DNA of 64,000 nt from Streptomyces sp. V3I8 (GTDB taxonomy: Bacteria; Actinomycetota; Actinomycetes; Streptomycetales; Streptomycetaceae), in the NCBI RefSeq assembly GCF_030817535.1, contig NZ_JAUSZL010000002.1, forward strand, positions 8,122,001 through 8,186,000. Direction: 5' to 3'. Numbering within the stretch: the stretch's first letter is position 1; each line of letters starts with the position of its first letter. Position numbers and translations under genes: made by a program. This document shows positions 63,249 through 64,000 of this stretch, one piece after another. A model generated the notes under the pieces. It ran no database searches and was not told where the DNA came from. It saw only the letters and a program-made list of their open reading frames with translations.

Positions 63249-63983
63249 GTGACCACCGAGAACATCCTGCTGTCCGGCATCGTCGGGTCGACCGCGTACG
63301 GCCTGGCCCGCGCGGGTTCGGACGTGGACCGGCTCGGCATGTTCGCCGCGCCCACCGAGGACTTCCACGGTCTGCACGGCCCGAAGGAGTCGTACGTCAC
63401 GACCAAGCCCGACAGCACGCTCCACGAGGCGGCCAAGTGGTGCAGGCTCGCCCTGCGCGGCAATCCGACCGTGGTCGAACTGGTCTGGCTGCCCGACGAG
63501 TTGTACGAGGTCCGCACCCCGCTCGGCGACGAGCTGATCGGCATCCGCACGACCCTGCTCTGCGCGAGACGGGTCCGCGACGCCTACCTCGGCTATGCCT
63601 CCCAGCAGTTCAAGCGCCTCCACGACCGCGTGGCCGGCCCTTCGTCCGCGGACGCGGCGGACTCCGCGGACACCCGCCGGCGGACCGCGAAGCACGCCCG
63701 GCACCTGCGGCGCCTGTGCCACCAGGGCTTCGAGCTGTACGCCACCGGCCGGCTGAACATCCGCGTCGAGGACCCGGACGAGTACCACCGCTTCGGCGAA
63801 CGGGTGGCGGCCGACGCCATGGCCGCGCTGCCCCTGCTCAAGCACTACGAGACGGCCTTCGACGAGACCCGCAGCGCCCTGCCGGAACACCCCGACGAGG
63901 CTCCCGTCGAAGCATGGCTGCGCCGGGTCCGCGCCCACCACTGCACGCCCCTTACCGCTTCTCCCGCCGTCTCCTCCGGCTGA
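63249..63983 (+). CDS. RlaP-type nucleotidyltransferase family protein (PF10127-like)
   Basis: 244 residues, GTG 63249 behind GGAGGGG; the frame is open further upstream without a site. The polymerase-beta nucleotidyltransferase core starts at once: LSGIVGSTAYGLARAGSDVD gives the G-S...D-x-D metal motif. TTKPDSTLHEAAKWCRLALR and NPTVVELVWLPDELY follow, as in RNA-ligase-associated (RlaP) predicted nucleotidyltransferases. The helical C-terminus has KHARHLRRLCHQGFELYATG. The nucleic acid or protein target is unknown; no RNA ligase gene is visible before the window ends. Confidence 0.8.
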   Translation: MTTENILLSGIVGSTAYGLARAGSDVDRLGMFAAPTEDFHGLHGPKESYVTTKPDSTLHEAAKWCRLALRGNPTVVELVWLPDELYEVRTPLGDELIGIRTTLLCARRVRDAYLGYASQQFKRLHDRVAGPSSADAADSADTRRRTAKHARHLRRLCHQGFELYATGRLNIRVEDPDEYHRFGERVAADAMAALPLLKHYETAFDETRSALPEHPDEAPVEAWLRRVRAHHCTPLTASPAVSSG

Positions 63984-64000
63984 GCCCTCCGTGTGATCCG

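Overview
The window is very GC-rich and dense with short-spaced genes on both strands. It reads as Streptomyces chromosome, probably an arm region. Supporting signs are a long chaplin with an LAxTG sortase signal, an NsdB-type developmental regulator, rare TTA (bldA) codons, a DUF397 protein, Tat-exported enzymes, and a PP2C/SpoIIE phosphatase and ECF sigma repertoire. From memory, the pairing of nsdB with a chpB-type chaplin a few genes apart recalls the S. coelicolor SCO7252-SCO7257 neighbourhood; I could not check this by alignment.

Layout. 0-12 kb: end of a secreted enzyme, a Cys-rich DUF326 protein, an acyl-CoA dehydrogenase behind a KstR-like box, a GtrA-like protein divergent from a DUF2236 oxygenase, a Ser/Thr kinase fused to kinesin-light-chain-type TPRs, a decayed dhaL-like gene, a SpoIIE phosphatase, a PEP-mutase-like enzyme and an FAD oxidoreductase. 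11.6-28.2 kb: a serine hydrolase, then an acyl-CoA catabolism district with a nitronate-monooxygenase-like protein, three FadD-type ligases, PaaK, a crotonase, a tandem OB-fold/DUF35 protein and two cysteine-less thiolase-fold (Ltp-like) proteins, with an LtaS-like membrane sulfatase among them. 28.2-29.9 kb: a DUF397 protein, the remains of a large LuxR regulator and a conserved hypothetical protein.

29.9-37.0 kb is the most distinctive block. It is an NRPS-independent siderophore operon on the minus strand (ATP-grasp ligase, two IucA/IucC synthetases, PLP decarboxylase). The order matches vibrioferrin pvsA-B-D-E without the pvsC exporter. It is divergent from a FhuF-type ferric reductase across a perfect palindromic iron box.

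37-49 kb is a developmental district: secreted amidase, TTA-containing phosphotransferase, nsdB, TTA-containing SpoIIE phosphatase, exported peptidase-like hydrolase, chpB-type chaplin and a membrane acyltransferase. 48-53 kb holds three GNAT acetyltransferases (one with a TTA codon), another phosphotransferase and an SPW-repeat membrane protein.

53-60.3 kb carries a SigK/RskA-like sigma/anti-sigma pair and then a light-response block: LitS-like ECF sigma factor, divergent B12-binding LitR/CarH-like MerR photoreceptor, DNA photolyase and an NAD(P)-binding/DUF2867 protein. 60.5-63.1 kb is a sulfonate-utilisation unit (ssuE, ssuD) preceded by a 27-codon leader peptide of the actinobacterial cysteine-attenuator type. 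The window ends with a RlaP-type nucleotidyltransferase. No tRNA, rRNA, CRISPR array or intact insertion sequence was seen.
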